Positions 1 through 7,108 are shown, numbered from the stretch's first letter. The stretch: 14,432 nucleotides of DNA from Desulfobulbaceae bacterium (GCA_024763115.1 JANTGB010000020.1:1-14432), one strand, 5' to 3'. Numbers and translations: made by a program. Notes: a model not told the origin generated them from the sequence alone.

Positions 1-99
1 TATGCTTCGAAGTCCCAAACGAACGAATCTAAGGCACTGGTAAACACTTACAGGTCTGAAAGTTATCGTAAATTTGGTGCCCTGGTGAACGGTTACCAA
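1..99. repeat. dispersed intergenic repeat, copy A (cut by the window edge)
   Basis: Bases 1-99 align by eye with 5844-5938: about 42 of the first 50 positions agree, including the block AAGGCACTGGTAAAC, and both copies end in GTGAACGGTTACC after a more diverged middle. No open frame of note lies here. The copy may begin before the window. A related motif (GGTGCCCTGGTGAACGGTTA at 76-95) recurs inside the copy and again in the element at 104-222, so this looks like a family of REP-like or MITE-like intergenic repeats. Function is unknown. Confidence 0.6.
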
Positions 100-103
100 A
101 TAT

Positions 104-222
104 GTAACTACTCACGGGGCAATCGTCCTGACTTTGTTAACCCCTGTAATCGTAACTGATTAGAGGGTGCAGGTAAGTGAGCCTGCGAGACTCCGAAGAT
201 TCGGCGCCCTGTGAGCAATTAC
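104..222. repeat. small inverted-repeat element, copy 1 (MITE/REP-like)
   Basis: The left end GTAACTACTCACGGGGC (104-120) is an imperfect inverted match to the right end GCGCCCTGTGAGCAATTAC (204-222). Inside are two small stems: TAATC/GATTA, and GCAGG/CCTGC near 170-187. A second element with the same ends lies at 5495-5653. At about 119 bases with no open frame, it fits a non-autonomous or REP-type repeat. Confidence 0.6.
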
Positions 223-255
223 CCAAATATTTTATATTAAAAATTTGCATATAAT

Positions 256-282
256 TTGACTTAAAGATTAATTATTTACTAT
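256..282 (+). promoter_or_regulatory. weak candidate promoter for the prepilin genes
   Basis: TTGACT (256-261) and TACTAT (277-282) resemble -35 and -10 boxes, but the 15-base spacing is short of the usual 17. The AT-rich stretch 223-340 has no gene and is the only room for a promoter ahead of the prepilin run. No clear ribosome binding site precedes the ATG at 341. Confidence 0.25.
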
Positions 283-340
283 CATGACATTATGACCCGT
301 ATAGTCATCACGGCATCGACTGTTTGAAATATTATATTTT

Positions 341-823
341 ATGAAAAATTATTTCCCTGCTAAATATTTGAATAATCAGGTCGGCCGACCTCCGTCCTCT
401 GCATCCTGTCCTCTGGTTACCGAGACAACAGGCAGGAAAGGCTTCAGCCTCATTGAAATGATGGTGGTGGTGGTTATCATGGCCATTCTTGCTGCCGTAG
501 CCATTCCTTTATACAAAAATAATCAGATAGACGCCTATGCCCCGGAAGGTGAGGCCGTAATATATGCCTACAGCATGGCGGCCCAGCGCTACCGGGCCTA
601 TAACGGCAACAGTTTTGCCGGCATGACCAAGGCCGGGCTCCAGGCTTCACCTTATAATGTTGTGGAAACTACCACTAACTGGACATTTGCTCTTTCCGGA
701 GTTGGAGCAAATACTTTTACTCTTACCGCATCGGGAAATATCTCCGCCTTAAGCGGCCAAACAATTACTTTCAGCTATGATGCCACAGCCACTCCCAGTG
801 AAACAAAAACTTATAGCTGGTAA
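341..823 (+). CDS. type IV pilin-like protein (prepilin, class III signal)
   Basis: This is a prepilin of 160 residues. The cleavage and methylation signal is plain: a basic RKG, cut after Gly34, mature N-terminus FSLIE with Glu at +5 (residue 39), then a hydrophobic helix to about residue 55 ending in AIPLYKN. The mature part is about 126 residues and is rich in Thr, Ser and Ala, as in small pilin heads. The family is exported, cleaved by PilD and assembled in the inner membrane. The 34-residue leader is much longer than the usual 6 to 15; no ATG, GTG or TTG lies in frame between codon 10 and the cut. It heads a run of four prepilin-like genes and overlaps the next by 47 bases if that gene starts at its first ATG. 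It could be the major pilin or a PilE/GspG/FimT-like minor one; sequence alone does not settle this. Confidence 0.85.
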   Translation: MKNYFPAKYLNNQVGRPPSSASCPLVTETTGRKGFSLIEMMVVVVIMAILAAVAIPLYKNNQIDAYAPEGEAVIYAYSMAAQRYRAYNGNSFAGMTKAGLQASPYNVVETTTNWTFALSGVGANTFTLTASGNISALSGQTITFSYDATATPSETKTYSW

Positions 824-1229
824 CCAGGGTGCCGCTATTGTTGAGGTGACAATGGCCATCCTGCTGCTGGGTATCATGATTGCCGGTTTAAGCCAGCTTT
901 TGACCAGCCAGATCCAGGCCCGTCGGGATTACATGAAGGAACAACTGGCCCTGATGGCGGTAAGCAACCAGGTTGAACGGCTGATCTGTCTGATAAAAGA
1001 TGATGAATGGGGAGCAAGCTGTCCGACAACGGCCAAAGATTCCGCAACCGAGGCTTCTGCTCTAACGCCGTCTCTGTCCCCGGATCTGCAGACGATTTGC
1101 CCGGCCTGCCTGATGCGTTGGACAGTGGGTTGTGTGGACAGCACGACCGATAAATGGCTGCTTGAGGTCTGGGTTAAGGAAAATACAACTGTTCAGGCAT
1201 CATTAACCAGGCATGTGTTTCATGAATAA
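777..1229 (+). CDS. PilV-like minor pilin / pseudopilin
   Basis: A prepilin of about 150 residues. After a short polar leader ending GNQG the protein is cut at Gly18; the mature end AAIVE has Glu at +5, followed by the hydrophobic stretch VTMAILLLGIMIAGLSQLL. This pattern, with GAAIVEV-like chemistry and a helix of QIQARRDYMKEQLALMAVSNQ, is what PilV-type minor pilins show. Five cysteines (LICLI, ASCP, ICPAC, VGC) could form disulfides outside the cell. The start is uncertain: ATG 777 and ATG 780 overlap the previous gene, and GTG 798 would give an 11-residue leader and a smaller overlap; none has a good Shine-Dalgarno. It overlaps the following gene by a few bases, so translational coupling is likely. 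Confidence 0.75.
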   Translation: MMPQPLPVKQKLIAGNQGAAIVEVTMAILLLGIMIAGLSQLLTSQIQARRDYMKEQLALMAVSNQVERLICLIKDDEWGASCPTTAKDSATEASALTPSLSPDLQTICPACLMRWTVGCVDSTTDKWLLEVWVKENTTVQASLTRHVFHE

Positions 1230-1758
1230 ACAGTACGGCAAGTTAAGAAAATCATGGTCGGACAGCGGCTTCACCCTGGTTGAAATGATGGTGGCCGTAG
1301 TGCTGTCGATGATTTTATCGCTGGGAGTGGGGTATTTTATCCACGCCACTCTCTATGCGGCCCAGGATGTAAAAACTATTAAGCTGATAGATTGCGCGGC
1401 AAACGTTTTTTCCCTGCTGAAAGGGGATATAATCGACTCAGACAGTGTAGGGGTAAATGGCGCTCAGGATACCCTGAACTTGAAATCAGCAACTTATACA
1501 ATAAGCGGAAATCAGTTGCAGCGTGACAGCCTGAATCTGCTGCCCTCCTGGAATAATGGCGGGATTTATATTGAATCCGGCAGCTCATTTACCCAGGGTG
1601 TCGACGCAGATGGCAATGGTTCAAACAGCAGCAGGGAAAATAATATGGCCCAGGTAACCCTTGTCCTTAAATGTATGGAAAATAGTGTAGAAATTATGCG
1701 CAAGACCTTTGTCTTTGAGGTTCTCTGCGATGCTAATCCTGATGGTCGGATTAAATAG
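1213..1758 (+). CDS. PilW-like minor pilin / pseudopilin
   Basis: A prepilin of 181 residues. The signal SDSG precedes the mature end FTLVEMMVAVVLSMILSLG; Gly19 is the cut site and Glu24 is at +5. Length, the GFTLVEMMVA start and the third position in the run suit PilW (or the GspJ/PulJ class). Residues 120-145 are rich in Gly, Asn, Ser and acidic residues (DADGNGSNSS), likely a loop. A second in-frame ATG at 1222 gives a leader of 16 residues and still overlaps the stop of the previous gene (1227-1229); the start choice is open. Its stop at 1756-1758 lies three bases before the next ATG, so the four genes are almost certainly one operon. Confidence 0.75.
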   Translation: MCFMNKQYGKLRKSWSDSGFTLVEMMVAVVLSMILSLGVGYFIHATLYAAQDVKTIKLIDCAANVFSLLKGDIIDSDSVGVNGAQDTLNLKSATYTISGNQLQRDSLNLLPSWNNGGIYIESGSSFTQGVDADGNGSNSSRENNMAQVTLVLKCMENSVEIMRKTFVFEVLCDANPDGRIK

Positions 1759-1761
1759 CAA

Positions 1762-2292
1762 ATGAGAATAAACAAATTTTACTTTAACCGGCAGGGCAGC
1801 GCCATGATTATTGTCCTCCTGCTTATGCCGGTGCTTACCGGCATAGGCCTTGCCGCTTATCATTACTCCAGAATAGAAGTTCCCCTGCAGGTTGCTAATA
1901 ACGCGGAAATGCAATGTCTGCTTACAGCGGAAAGTGTCTATGAGGATATTGCGGCTGACGCGGTAGTCAGCTCTTCAACCTCATTATTTAGTTTTTTAAC
2001 TCCATCCGGCAGTTCTGAATCGGTTACCACAAGCGGACCTGATCCCTTCACGGTCAACAGTCAGCAGAAATACGGCGGCCTGAATTATTTACATAAGCAG
2101 ATTACAACTGTGACGACCACGACAAGCGGTTTTTTTTTCAAAACAACAACAACCGAGGTACAGGTTGAAGTTACTGTCCGGGCCTATAATAAAAGCAGCC
2201 CGGCCTGGGATGATGCCTATTATGCTGAAAAAAGTCGTTTAGGTGTGGTGGGAGATGATAGTAGCCACTATTTCAGTTTTTTCTTTTTTTAA
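1762..2292 (+). CDS. PilX-like pilus assembly protein
   Basis: A protein of 176 residues. The N-terminus RQGSAMIIVLLLMPVLTG is the pattern of PilX N-terminal regions: Gly before the hydrophobic helix but no Glu at +5 (Ile instead), as in PilX and GspK-type tip proteins. The rest is rich in Ser and Thr (TTVTTTTSG, KTTTTEVQV), with beta-strand character expected outside the membrane. The C-terminus is odd, ending SFFFF from two T-runs just before the stop, and a run of nine T (2130-2138) lies in the middle of the frame. No pilY1-like gene follows; a histidine kinase does, 41 bases on. The PilX assignment rests on the N-terminus and on position after PilV- and PilW-like genes. Confidence 0.65.
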   Translation: MRINKFYFNRQGSAMIIVLLLMPVLTGIGLAAYHYSRIEVPLQVANNAEMQCLLTAESVYEDIAADAVVSSSTSLFSFLTPSGSSESVTTSGPDPFTVNSQQKYGGLNYLHKQITTVTTTTSGFFFKTTTTEVQVEVTVRAYNKSSPAWDDAYYAEKSRLGVVGDDSSHYFSFFFF

Positions 2293-2333
2293 TGTAAAAC
2301 CAGATAATCATGCAGGATAACAAATAAATCCAG

Positions 2334-3998
2334 ATGAACATCCCAGCCAAAATAAAATTTACCAGGGGTCTGCGCTGTAAGCTTTTCATCACCTTTGTCA
2401 TGTTGATCGCCACTCTTGTTCTGCTCCTTTCTCTGGTGCAGATAATTAACCAGAAGGTTATTTTTGAGCAGGAAATGGCCGCACGTCTCAAGCTGCGGCG
2501 GGAACAGATTGAGGACAGGGGACTGCGCATGGTAGAAAAAATGGCGGCCCGGCTGGGGAAAATGGTCAAGGATAGACAACTGGCCGCAATTGTGCCGTTT
2601 GTCAATGATACTGTCAGCGAGAATCTTGACATTTATTATATTATTCTCCAGGCAGGTGATGGCCGGGCCTTGATTCATACCTTAAAGCCGAAAATGTCCC
2701 AGGTTTTTCTCAAAGGGGATGATGCCAAATTTGCCATGACCTGCACTGCGACCAGCATCCAGGAAACCAGCAAAAAAGGCAGGGATGCCGTTGAATTTAT
2801 TACTCCGGTCAAGGTAAATGATGCCGTCTGGGGAATTTTGCGGATCGGCCGCAGTCTTGATTCACTTAATAAGGAGGCAAGTGAGGCAAAGGCGGCAATT
2901 GCCGATCAGATCAGAAAATTGATCATACGTTCGTTGCTGGTTGCCTTCTTTTTCCTGGTAATATCATGGGGGATAATTTTTTTAATGGCCAAGCAGTTGA
3001 CCAGCCCGCTTGAGCAACTTACCAAATCGGTCAGGAAATTTGCCGAAGGCGATTATGAGGCCGGGGAGGTGCTTAAGGCTGATACCGGGGATGAAGTCGG
3101 AAGGCTGGCCCGGGCGTTTAAGGAAATGTGCCGGAAGTTACAGGAAAGCCATGCCCAGATAGAGGAATACAATCGTAATCTGGAACAGAAGGTAGAGGAG
3201 AGAACCAGGGAACTGCAAGAGGCCAATGAAGAGATAAAACGCAGTCAGAAACAGTTGATTCAGGCTGAAAAAATGGCCTCTCTCGGCCAACTGGTGGCGG
3301 GCGTGGCCCATGAAATTAATACCCCGATCGGTATCGGTGTTACTGCAGCTTCCCATGCGGTCGACCTGACTGACGATATAAATGCGGCCTTTAAGGATAA
3401 AACAATGACCAGGGAAATGCTCAGCCGGTATTTCCATGACATGGAGGAGGCCGGCCGGCTGGTTATTGTCAACTTGAAACGAACCGGCAAACTGGTGGAA
3501 AATTTTAAACAGATTTCCGTGGATCAGGTCAGCCATGAAAAACGGGTTTTTAATGTTAAAAAATATCTTGATTCCGTTATCAACAGCTTGAGTCCCAGGT
3601 TGAAACAGCGGGCCCAGGAGGTAGAAGTAAGCTGTCCTGAATCCCTGATGCTTGATTCATACCCAGGGGCCTTTGCCCAGGTAATTACCAATTTTGTCAT
3701 GAACAGCCTGATTCACGGCTATGAAGAAAATGACGCGGGAACCATTAATATTAATGTAACTGCGGAACAGGAACAGGTGGTCTTGATTTATGCTGATGAT
3801 GGTCGGGGAATTGATCCTGAAATTATTGACAAAGTTTTTGATCCCTTTGTGACCACGAAAAGGGGGGACGGCGGTACCGGCCTTGGGCTTAATATCGTTT
3901 ATAATATTATCACCCAGACCATGGGCGGAACAGTCAAATGTGAGAGTAAGGAAGGACAGGGAGTTAAATTTACGGTGACGATTCCGCTCAAAAGTTGA
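2334..3998 (+). CDS. membrane sensor histidine kinase (HAMP, HisKA, HATPase_c)
   Basis: 554 residues. Visible parts in order: first membrane helix at about 17-37; an outer sensor region at 38-198 of no family I can name; second membrane helix 200-219; HAMP domain about 219-272 (TSPLEQLTKSV ... DEVGRLARAF); a coiled coil 272-316 (LEQKVEERTRELQEANEEI); the dimerisation and phosphoacceptor region with His326 in GVAHEINTP; and an ATPase domain with N-box Asn457 (MNSLIHGY), G1 DDGRGI (488-493), F-box FDPFVTT (502-508) and G2 GGTGLGL (513-519). All catalytic motifs are intact, so it should autophosphorylate. There is no attached receiver. It lies 41 bases after the PilX-like gene on the same strand and could be co-transcribed; the convergent receiver-GGDEF gene is a possible partner, not shown by sequence. 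The ribosome binding site is weak. Confidence 0.93.
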   Translation: MNIPAKIKFTRGLRCKLFITFVMLIATLVLLLSLVQIINQKVIFEQEMAARLKLRREQIEDRGLRMVEKMAARLGKMVKDRQLAAIVPFVNDTVSENLDIYYIILQAGDGRALIHTLKPKMSQVFLKGDDAKFAMTCTATSIQETSKKGRDAVEFITPVKVNDAVWGILRIGRSLDSLNKEASEAKAAIADQIRKLIIRSLLVAFFFLVISWGIIFLMAKQLTSPLEQLTKSVRKFAEGDYEAGEVLKADTGDEVGRLARAFKEMCRKLQESHAQIEEYNRNLEQKVEERTRELQEANEEIKRSQKQLIQAEKMASLGQLVAGVAHEINTPIGIGVTAASHAVDLTDDINAAFKDKTMTREMLSRYFHDMEEAGRLVIVNLKRTGKLVENFKQISVDQVSHEKRVFNVKKYLDSVINSLSPRLKQRAQEVEVSCPESLMLDSYPGAFAQVITNFVMNSLIHGYEENDAGTININVTAEQEQVVLIYADDGRGIDPEIIDKVFDPFVTTKRGDGGTGLGLNIVYNIITQTMGGTVKCESKEGQGVKFTVTIPLKS

Positions 3999-4061
3999 TG
4001 AATTATTTTGGAAAGTTATGCGCTTTGCCTATTCACCAACAATACGTCACATATTGTCTGA

Positions 4062-5480
4062 TCAGATAAATCGGTAGCAGCTCTCCCCCACAGACTTTGC
4101 CTTATACATGGCCGCGTCAGCCTTCATTATCAGGGTTTCCATTTCAGCCGCGTCAACCGGAAAAATAGAAATGCCGATACTGGCCCCTATTTCACAGACC
4201 ACGCATTCAATTTTTATTGGTTCTTCAAGATCGTCTATAATGCGCTGTGCCACCAGGGCAGCCTTATCCCGACCCGTTGTTTTTCCTAAAATTACGGCAA
4301 ATTCATCCCCTCCCAGCCGGGCGGCCAGGTCTGATTCCCGCAGAGACTTAAGCAGACGTTTTCCCACTTCGGTCAGGAGTAGATCACCGATATGATGACC
4401 ATGCTGATCATTAACCTGTTTGAATTTATTTAAATCAATAAAAAGAAGTCCAACCTTTTCTTTGTAACGGGTCGCGCTTTTCAGTTTCCGCTTTAATGTT
4501 TCCATGAACAGGGCACGGTTGGCCAGTTTGGTCATGGGATCATAATAGGCCAGAATACGCAGCTGTTCCTGCAATTTCTTCAGTTCGGTAATATTAAGGA
4601 AGGTATCAACAAAATATTGCTGGCCATGCAGTTTTATCGCTACCGAGGAGAGAAATATGGGAATTTTCCGGCCCGATTTACCCATAAGAATCTGTTCCCG
4701 ATGCTCAAGGACTTCATCAACCGGATGACAGGGGCATCGGCCCCCGTCAATATCACCAAAAAAGAAGTCCCGGCAACTGTGGTTGACAATCTGTTCCTTG
4801 GGCAGGCCGATTACTTCCTGGCCGGCCGGATTGACATCAACAATATTTTTTGATTGAGCGTCAACGATCATGATGCCTACCTTGGCGCTGTCGACAATAG
4901 TATGACATACTTCCCGGCTGACATCTTCAAGGTTGGAATAGGCCCGCAGCGAGGCAATTACGGTGGTAAAGAGTTTCTGGGCCGTTATTTCACTCTTGTC
5001 CAGATAACTGTTTATATCATAATTAAGAATAACTTCTTTTTCCGGGGCCTTGCCGGGCTGGCCTGTACGGAGAATAATTCGTACCTGGCGGTTTTCCAGC
5101 TCTTCGCGGATCTGTTTTACCGCCAGTAATCCCGCCTCATCACTTTCCATGACCACATCAAGAAGGATAACTGCGGTGTCGGGGTTTCGGCGCAGGAGTT
5201 CAATGGTTTCCCGGGCCGAAAAGCTGCTCAGTAACTGAACCTTTTTGCCGAAAAATTCAATCCCGGCCAGGGCCATTTTCGTTACCTCGTGTACATCCTT
5301 TTCATCATCGGCAATAATGATTTTCCAGGCACTGTTCAGAGGCGTTGCCGGGCCTTGGGCCGGAGTTTCCACTGCGGCTTCAGGCCCAGCTACAGGCCTG
5401 GTTTCGAGCTGATCCGGTTTTTTTTGCTTTTTATCGGCAAATAATTCATCAAATTCAGTGGTCATGGAATCCTGCTGCAT
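4062..5480 (-). CDS. response regulator with PAS and GGDEF domains (probable diguanylate cyclase)
   Basis: 472 residues. A polar, Pro/Ala-rich N-terminal tail (1-50) precedes a receiver domain at about 52-175 with acidic pocket Asp58/Asp59, phosphoacceptor Asp108 (ILLDVVM), Thr139 and Lys162. The receiver text (VVMESDEAGL, RIILRTGQPGKAPE, YDINSYLDKSE, TAQKLFTTVIASLRAY) is of the kind normally followed by DUF3369. Here a PAS domain follows (about 190-300), with a cysteine cluster HSC...RCPCHP at 234-252. The GGDEF domain (about 305-472) has the intact motif GGDEF at 390-394 and an RxxD inhibitory site (RESD 381-384) five residues before it, so it should make c-di-GMP from GTP and be held in check by it. 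There is no EAL domain. ATG 5480 lacks a Shine-Dalgarno; ATG 5465 (Met6) has AGGA four bases upstream and may be the true start. It converges on the kinase gene with 63 bases between. Confidence 0.92.
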   Translation of the reverse strand: MQQDSMTTEFDELFADKKQKKPDQLETRPVAGPEAAVETPAQGPATPLNSAWKIIIADDEKDVHEVTKMALAGIEFFGKKVQLLSSFSARETIELLRRNPDTAVILLDVVMESDEAGLLAVKQIREELENRQVRIILRTGQPGKAPEKEVILNYDINSYLDKSEITAQKLFTTVIASLRAYSNLEDVSREVCHTIVDSAKVGIMIVDAQSKNIVDVNPAGQEVIGLPKEQIVNHSCRDFFFGDIDGGRCPCHPVDEVLEHREQILMGKSGRKIPIFLSSVAIKLHGQQYFVDTFLNITELKKLQEQLRILAYYDPMTKLANRALFMETLKRKLKSATRYKEKVGLLFIDLNKFKQVNDQHGHHIGDLLLTEVGKRLLKSLRESDLAARLGGDEFAVILGKTTGRDKAALVAQRIIDDLEEPIKIECVVCEIGASIGISIFPVDAAEMETLIMKADAAMYKAKSVGESCYRFI

Positions 5481-5494
5481 ATTTTTAAAAAGGT

Positions 5495-5653
5495 GTAACT
5501 ACTCATGGGGTATAAGCCCTTAATTTCGCTATGACACCGCTTTGCTGTTATTTACATGGTGCCTGAGATTTTTGCGATTAGGCCGGCGCAGCGTATTAAT
5601 TATACGTAAGCCGGACTAATCGTGAAAAGATCTGGTGCCCTGTGAGCAGTAAC
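5495..5653. repeat. small inverted-repeat element, copy 2 (MITE/REP-like)
   Basis: The left end GTAACTACTCATGGGG (5495-5510) and the right end GTGCCCTGTGAGCAGTAAC (5635-5653) are imperfect inverted repeats, and both match the ends of the element at 104-222. The centre is a strong hairpin: CGATTAGGCCGG (5575-5586) pairs with CCGGACTAATCG (5611-5622) at 11 of 12 positions, and an inner stem CGTAT/ATACG (5592-5596, 5602-5606) closes the loop. It lies just upstream of the receiver-GGDEF gene and so could contain or affect its promoter. Confidence 0.65.
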
Positions 5654-5760
5654 GAAAAGTTTATATTTTTTAGTTTAAGGGAAATGATTGGCTGGTGTCA
5701 AGTTTGTCAGGAAAAATTTCAAGAGGTGCAAATTAGAGTTTAACTTGGTATAGTGCCTAT

Positions 5761-5864
5761 CCCCTGAACGTAAGCGTTCCCCAGCACCTCACGGAGTCTA
5801 CGCTTACCTCTTTGCCCATTTGAACCTGCTTGAATAGCACCAGTATGCTGCGCAGGCTCAAATG
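5761..5864. repeat. hairpin-rich intergenic segment upstream of ispG
   Basis: Several inverted repeats are packed together: GAACG/CGTTC around TAAG (5766-5779); GTAAGCG (5770-5776) with CGCTTAC (5800-5806); and CATTTGAACCTGC (5817-5829) with GCAGGCTCAAATG (5852-5864), which pair at 12 of 13 positions over a 22-base loop. No frame is open across it. Together with the repeat at 5844-5938 it fills much of the 515-base gap before ispG. It could be a structured repeat or a transcribed leader; I cannot assign a known RNA family. Confidence 0.45.
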
Positions 5865-5938
5865 AACAAATCCAAGGCACTGGTAAACGCTTAAAGACTA
5901 AAATATTGCAAAGATTTACACCTTGGTGAACGGTTACC
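5844..5938. repeat. dispersed intergenic repeat, copy B
   Basis: This aligns with bases 1-99, sharing the start TATGCT, the block AAGGCACTGGTAAAC and the end GGTGAACGGTTACC. Its first 21 bases also form the right arm of the hairpin at 5817-5864. It ends about 60 bases before ispG, so an ispG promoter would have to lie inside or overlap it. A small hairpin CCCCTGAAC/GTTCAGAGG (5938-5946, 5954-5962) follows directly. Confidence 0.6.
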
Positions 5939-5995
5939 CCCTGAACAGTTACGGTTCAGAGGTTTATGACGATTTGCAGCCTTTGCTGAATTGTT

Positions 5996-7078
5996 ATGGA
6001 CAGGCAATATATTATGATTAACAGGAAAAAAACCAGAAAAATTTATGTCGGTGATGTGGCAATCGGCGGCAGCGCCCCTATTGCCGTCCAGTCCATGACC
6101 AATACCGATACCAGGGACGTGGGGGCCACAGTAGCCCAGATCAGGGAACTGGAAGCTGTCGGCTGTGAAATTATCCGGGTGGCGGTACCGGATATGGATG
6201 CGGCCCGGGCAATCAGGGCAATCCGGGAAAAGATAAAAATCCCCCTGATTGCCGATATCCATTTCGACCACCGCCTGGCCGTGGCTGCCATGGAACATGG
6301 CGCCCAGGGCATCAGGATCAATCCCGGCAATATCGGCGGCCCGGAAAAACTGGCTAAGGTGGTGCGGGCTGCCGGGGATTATAAGGTTCCAATCCGGGTC
6401 GGGGTAAATTCCGGCTCAGTGGAAAGGGATATTCTTGCCCGCCACGGCCATCCGGTGCCGGCGGCCCTGGCGGAAAGCGCCCTGCGCAATGTTCGTCTGC
6501 TTGAAGAGCTTGATTTTTACGAAATTAAAATTTCGCTTAAATCCTCCGATGCCCTGGCCACTATTGAGGCCTATCGGCTACTGTCTGAAGAAACCGACTA
6601 TCCCCTTCATCTGGGCGTAACCGAGGCAGGCGGCCTTATTGCCGGGACGGTAAAGTCGGCCTTTGCCCTGGGAACCCTGCTGCATGAAGGGATCGGTGAC
6701 ACCTTCCGCATTTCCCTGACCCGCGATCCGGTGGAGGAAATTCGGGTCTGCTATGAATTGCTCAGGGCCCTGCATATCAGGCAGCGCGGCCCTGAACTGA
6801 TTTCCTGCCCTACCTGCGGCCGTTGCCGGATTAATCTTTTTTCTCTGGCGGAAAAGGTAGAAAAATATGTACAATCCATTGAAACTCCTTTAAAAATTGC
6901 CGTCATGGGCTGCGTGGTCAACGGGCCGGGCGAGGCCAGGGAGGCTGATCTTGGTATTGCCGGCGGCAACGGAGTGGGGATTCTTTTTAAAAAAGGCAAA
7001 CTCTATAAAAAGGTGGCTGAAGCAGAACTTTATGATGTATTTATCGCTGAATTGGATCAGATGTCAGGTGTCAGATGA
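5996..7078 (+). CDS. ispG: 4-hydroxy-3-methylbut-2-en-1-yl diphosphate synthase (IspG/GcpE)
   Basis: 360 residues, the usual length for the short bacterial form. IspG is a cytosolic [4Fe-4S] enzyme that reductively converts MEcPP to HMBPP in the MEP route to isoprenoids. The barrel start VQSMTNTDT (32-40), PLIADIHF (83-90) and GIRINPGNIGG (105-115) are typical. The cluster ligands are present as Cys271 and Cys274 in CPTCGRC and Cys306 in MGCVVNGPGE, with Glu313 alongside. ATG 5996 and ATG 6014 (MINRKKTRK) are both possible; the second has a CAGG nine bases upstream and fits the family start better. The last residues QMSGVR are written by a 7-base tandem repeat that also carries the stop codon. 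It heads an ispG-proS-rel series on one strand. Confidence 0.97.
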   Translation: MDRQYIMINRKKTRKIYVGDVAIGGSAPIAVQSMTNTDTRDVGATVAQIRELEAVGCEIIRVAVPDMDAARAIRAIREKIKIPLIADIHFDHRLAVAAMEHGAQGIRINPGNIGGPEKLAKVVRAAGDYKVPIRVGVNSGSVERDILARHGHPVPAALAESALRNVRLLEELDFYEIKISLKSSDALATIEAYRLLSEETDYPLHLGVTEAGGLIAGTVKSAFALGTLLHEGIGDTFRISLTRDPVEEIRVCYELLRALHIRQRGPELISCPTCGRCRINLFSLAEKVEKYVQSIETPLKIAVMGCVVNGPGEAREADLGIAGGNGVGILFKKGKLYKKVAEAELYDVFIAELDQMSGVR

Positions 7079-7106
7079 CAGAGGACAGAGGACAGATGAC
7101 AGAGGA
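7058..7106. repeat. 7-base tandem repeat overlapping the ispG stop codon
   Basis: Seven units of seven bases can be read, in order: CAGATGT, CAGGTGT, CAGATGA, CAGAGGA, CAGAGGA, CAGATGA, CAGAGGA. The first three units code for the end of IspG, and the TGA stop sits at the end of the third. A degenerate inverted copy of the same repeat lies in the leader of the first prepilin gene (392-415). Confidence 0.85.
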
Positions 7107-7108
7107 CA

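Noticed and set aside
2277..2292. Intrinsic terminator at the end of the PilX-like gene
   Set aside because: T-runs are present but the only stem upstream (GTGG/CCAC) is four to five pairs with a long loop, too weak.
4108..5238. Several plus-strand frames opposite the receiver-GGDEF gene
   Set aside because: They mirror an intact multi-domain gene and carry no motif of their own.
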